Shown in pieces: positions 6,805 to 8,676 of a stretch of 8,676 bases of DNA. The stretch is from Erysipelotrichaceae bacterium (lineage in GTDB: Bacteria; Bacillota_I; Bacilli_A; Erysipelotrichales; Erysipelotrichaceae): positions 1 through 8,676 of the forward strand of contig JAFWKS010000244.1 of the NCBI GenBank assembly GCA_017511325.1, given 5' to 3'. Within the stretch, counting starts at the first letter, position 1; each line of letters starts with the position of its first letter. Made by a program: the position numbers and the translations under genes. The notes beneath the pieces are model-generated. The model made no database searches. It was not told the origin of the DNA and worked only from the letters and a program-made list of their open reading frames with translations.

Positions 6805-7341
6805 ATGCCACTAAATGATATTCTGAATGCCGATATCATCGATCTTAATGTACAGGGTCAAAACAAGGATGAAGTGTTGCACTACATGGCCAATGTCCTG
6901 CTTAAGAACGGTTATATCAATGATGTGGATGTCTTTGTCAAAGATATCTATGAAAGAGAAGCTGAGGGTCCTACCGGAATGGGTTCCCACATTTCCATCC
7001 CGCACGGAAAGTCTAATTCTGTTACTCGTAACGGTATTATGATCGGCAAGACCATCAATCCGATCCGCTGGGAATCCAGCATGTCTGAAGACGGTTTCCA
7101 GGATACGCACCTGATCTTCCTGTTCTGTGTAAGCGCTGACGCAGAGTTTGCCAGAAACCACATGATGCTTCTAAGTGAACTGGCTGGAAAGCTGGGAAAT
7201 GATGTTAGAGTGACCAAACTTGCGGGTGCATCCACCAAGGAAGAGATCATGAACCTGCTGCTGTGCGATGACAGCGAACTGGGTGAAGTTGATAAAGTCC
7301 TTGAAGAAGAAGAGATCGTAGATCTGGATATCGACCTGTAG
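6805..7341 (+). CDS. PTS fructose-type EIIA component
   Basis: This is a cytoplasmic phosphocarrier that takes phosphate from HPr and passes it to the EIIB encoded next. The 178-residue protein is a single PTS EIIA type-2 domain (about 1-153). The phosphorylated histidine is His67 in ISIPHGK, preceded by the usual REAEGPTGMG (51-60), and a later conserved-type block FARNHMMLLSELAGKL (115-130) is visible. A C-terminal tail (155-178) is strikingly acidic, 12 Asp/Glu with a single Lys, and is absent from typical EIIA domains of about 150 residues. The start ATG 6805-6807 is set by AAAAGGAG at 6789-6796. It is the first gene of an A-B-C PTS operon, and the A-B gap is unusually long (136 bases). 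Substrate specificity lies in EIIC and cannot be read from EIIA. Confidence 0.93.
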   Translation: MPLNDILNADIIDLNVQGQNKDEVLHYMANVLLKNGYINDVDVFVKDIYEREAEGPTGMGSHISIPHGKSNSVTRNGIMIGKTINPIRWESSMSEDGFQDTHLIFLFCVSADAEFARNHMMLLSELAGKLGNDVRVTKLAGASTKEEIMNLLLCDDSELGEVDKVLEEEEIVDLDIDL

Positions 7342-7477
7342 AAATGATCATAAAGTTATCATATTTGCGTTTAATATGATCAATTTTATCAAAATGTATC
7401 TGGTTTTTATTGATTAGGCTTATTCAAAAATATTAAAATTAAATTAAGCTAATTCAAGATAATGAAAGGAGTTCTAT
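7342..7477 (+). promoter_or_regulatory. EIIA-EIIB intergenic region with nested inverted repeats
   Basis: This 136-base gap holds two mutually exclusive inverted repeats: TGATCATA (7345-7352) with TATGATCA (7375-7382), and ATCATATT (7358-7365) with AATATGAT (7373-7380, 7-base loop). They share one arm. Just downstream, CAATTTTATCAAAAT (7381-7395) is the exact reverse complement of 6741-6755 in the PTS promoter, so it may be an auxiliary operator. TTATCA also occurs at 7356-7361. A weak promoter-like pair TTGATT (7410-7415) and TAAAAT (7434-7439) has 18-base spacing. The region ends in a good ribosome binding site AAAGGAG (7465-7471). No small gene is apparent. Confidence 0.45.
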
Positions 7478-7789
7478 ATGAATATTGTTGCAGTAACAGC
7501 TTGTACAGCGGGGATTGCCCACACTTATCTTGTTGCCGAAAAACTTCAGAAAGCTGCTGAAGAATTGGGGCATAAGATCAAGGTCGAAACTCAGGGTTCT
7601 GCAGGTGTTGAGAACGAACTGACAGCAGAAGACATCAATAATGCTGATGTTGTCATCTACGCTCATGATATCGCAGTACGTGGAGCCAACCGTTTTGCTG
7701 GCAAGAAGATTGTCGATGTTCCTATCGGTACAGCAATGAAACAGCCTAAGAGCTTGATTGCTACTATCGAAAAGAAATTGGCTAAATAA
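7478..7789 (+). CDS. PTS fructose-type EIIB component
   Basis: This small cytoplasmic domain of 103 residues accepts phosphate from EIIA on a cysteine and delivers it to the sugar bound by EIIC. The phosphocysteine is Cys9 in the loop ACTAGIAHTYLVAEKL (8-23). Most fructose-type EIIB proteins have C-P-T-G-I-A-H-T; here Pro and Thr are replaced by Thr and Ala, while GIAHT is intact. The later DIAVRGANRFAGK (64-76) matches the family's conserved D..VR...RF.GK stretch. Length equals a single EIIB domain with no fusion. ATG 7478-7480 has AAAGGAG at 7465-7471. It sits between EIIA and EIIC on the same strand, 47 bases before EIIC. Codons such as GTT, GCT and GAA are frequent, suggesting high expression. 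Confidence 0.93.
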   Translation: MNIVAVTACTAGIAHTYLVAEKLQKAAEELGHKIKVETQGSAGVENELTAEDINNADVVIYAHDIAVRGANRFAGKKIVDVPIGTAMKQPKSLIATIEKKLAK

Positions 7790-7792
7790 TAC

Positions 7793-7826
7793 TTTTGATT
7801 AAATGATTTATTTATCAAAGAGAGGG
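7793..7826 (+). promoter_or_regulatory. EIIB-EIIC spacer: weak hairpin next to the EIIC ribosome binding site
   Basis: TTTGAT (7794-7799) can pair with ATCAAA (7814-7819), and the 3' arm abuts the EIIC ribosome binding site GAGAGGG (7820-7826). TTATCAAA (7812-7819) is also one more reverse-complement copy of the TTTGATAA half-site. The stem is only six A/T-rich pairs with a 14-base loop, so a role in translation control or repressor binding is speculative. Confidence 0.25.
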
Positions 7827-7836
7827 AAATTTATCT

Positions 7837-8676
7837 ATGAAAAATTCAAAATTAGTTGAAATGAGAAAGCACATAATGACCGGTATTTCTTTCCTTATTC
7901 CAATGGTTGTCATGGCCGGTATCACAGGTGCTATTCAGAAGGCTTACTCCTGGAGTGGTGTTCCACTTTCAGATCCTACGATCAATGGCTTAGCTTACTC
8001 TGGTTACTCAATCTTAAAGATCTCCGACTACATTCACATGTTAGGCGAAATGAACGGCAATGGCTTCAACTGGGCTTATGCATTCCTGTGCGCAGGTATC
8101 GCATTCTCTATTGCTGACCGTCCGGGCATCGTTCCTGCTTTCGCTATCGGTTACTACGCTGGTGGTCCTACAAAGACTGGTTTCGTTGGCGCTATGCTGA
8201 TGGGCTTCTTCGTAGGTTACTTCGTAAAATGGATGAAGACTTGGAAACTTCCTAAGGCTTTACAGGGCTTAATGCCAGTATTGATCATCCCGGTAGTTGC
8301 TACATGTGTTGCTACATTCGTATTCTTCGGCTTCTTAATGAGACCGTTATCTGCCATGATGCTTGCTTTCCAGCACTGGATCGAAGGTCTTTCAGGCTCT
8401 TCATTATTCGTTGCTGGTGCAGTTATCGGTGCCTGCATGGGCTTCGATATGGGTGGTCCAGTCAACAAGACTGCATCTATGGCTGCTAACGCATTATTCG
8501 CTGACAACGAAGCAAACGGCGGTATCGGTGCTTGCGCTGAAACTGCAAAGATCATCGGCGGTATGACACCTGCAATCGGTGTTGGCTTATCTGCTATCTT
8601 AGCTCCAAAGAAGTTCACTCGTCAGCAGAAGGATGCTGCTTATACATGTATCCCAATGGGCTTATGCTTCATCACT
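7837..8676 (+). CDS. PTS fructose-type EIIC permease, C-terminus beyond window
   Basis: This is the membrane component that binds and translocates the sugar. The first 280 codons are in frame up to the right edge with no stop; fructose-type EIIC proteins are usually around 350 residues, so roughly the last fifth is missing. ATG 7837-7839 follows GAGAGGG (7820-7826). Visible features are the amphipathic start RKHIMTGISFLIPMVVMAG (10-28), the conserved IADRPGIVPAF (92-102), several hydrophobic membrane segments (about 14-34, 80-92, 114-132, 146-168, 189-203), and the hallmark GFDMGGPVNK (202-211) of the fructose/mannitol-type family. It is the third gene of the A-B-C operon. Codon choice is strongly biased (TTC, GCT, GGT, GGC, TTA), as expected for high expression. 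The substrate may be fructose or another sugar; the linkage to transaldolase, Fe-ADH and uxaBA argues against ordinary fructose use, since no 1-phosphofructokinase is present. Confidence 0.92.
   Translation, partial: MKNSKLVEMRKHIMTGISFLIPMVVMAGITGAIQKAYSWSGVPLSDPTINGLAYSGYSILKISDYIHMLGEMNGNGFNWAYAFLCAGIAFSIADRPGIVPAFAIGYYAGGPTKTGFVGAMLMGFFVGYFVKWMKTWKLPKALQGLMPVLIIPVVATCVATFVFFGFLMRPLSAMMLAFQHWIEGLSGSSLFVAGAVIGACMGFDMGGPVNKTASMAANALFADNEANGGIGACAETAKIIGGMTPAIGVGLSAILAPKKFTRQQKDAAYTCIPMGLCFIT

Noticed and set aside
7355..7383. Possible CcpA cre site around the central CG in the EIIA-EIIB gap
   Set aside because: Aligned to the cre consensus it mismatches at several fixed positions on both sides of the CG.

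Overview
The window reads as a carbohydrate-utilisation region from a low- to mid-GC Firmicute, probably a gut-type lineage. Erysipelotrichia-like is a guess from gene content and style, not demonstrated. Coding regions have moderate GC. Intergenic gaps are very AT-rich, ribosome binding sites are strong (AAGGAGG type), and the genes are tightly packed with start/stop overlaps.

Layout, left to right. Positions 1-614 (minus) hold the 5' part of a gene for a membrane-anchored protein resembling the NERD (nuclease-related) domain but lacking the expected catalytic residues; it runs off the left edge. Its start overlaps the stop of uxaA (611-2086, minus, altronate dehydratase), whose start in turn overlaps the stop of uxaB (2086-3513, minus, tagaturonate reductase). 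These three form one apparent operon. An intrinsic terminator at 3598-3631 separates it from a second minus-strand operon: a transaldolase-family protein (4795-5847) followed 1 nt later by an iron-containing alcohol dehydrogenase (3642-4793). A 78-bp gap then separates divergent promoters. On the plus strand come a DeoR-family repressor (5926-6681) and a fructose-type phosphotransferase system encoded as separate EIIA (6805-7341), EIIB (7478-7789) and EIIC (7837 to the right edge, incomplete) genes.

The genes suggest an inducible pathway. The PTS would import and phosphorylate a sugar or sugar derivative. The transaldolase-like enzyme would split or rearrange the resulting ketose phosphate, and the Fe-ADH would reduce a released aldehyde or ketone. 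UxaB and UxaA belong to the galacturonate branch (tagaturonate to altronate to 2-keto-3-deoxygluconate), so the locus may handle a uronate-linked substrate. The real substrate is not determined by the sequence.

The most informative non-coding signal is a 20-bp element with two TGATAA half-sites spaced 11 bp apart. It occurs both in the divergent deoR/transaldolase promoter (5871-5890) and upstream of EIIA (6743-6762), matching at 17 of 20 positions. A 15-bp exact inverted copy of its core lies between EIIA and EIIB (7381-7395). It is the best candidate for the DeoR operator, and it ties the transaldolase/ADH operon to the PTS. The uxaB promoter does not carry it.

There is no gene-free stretch longer than 300 bases, and no RNA gene, insertion sequence or CRISPR array was seen.
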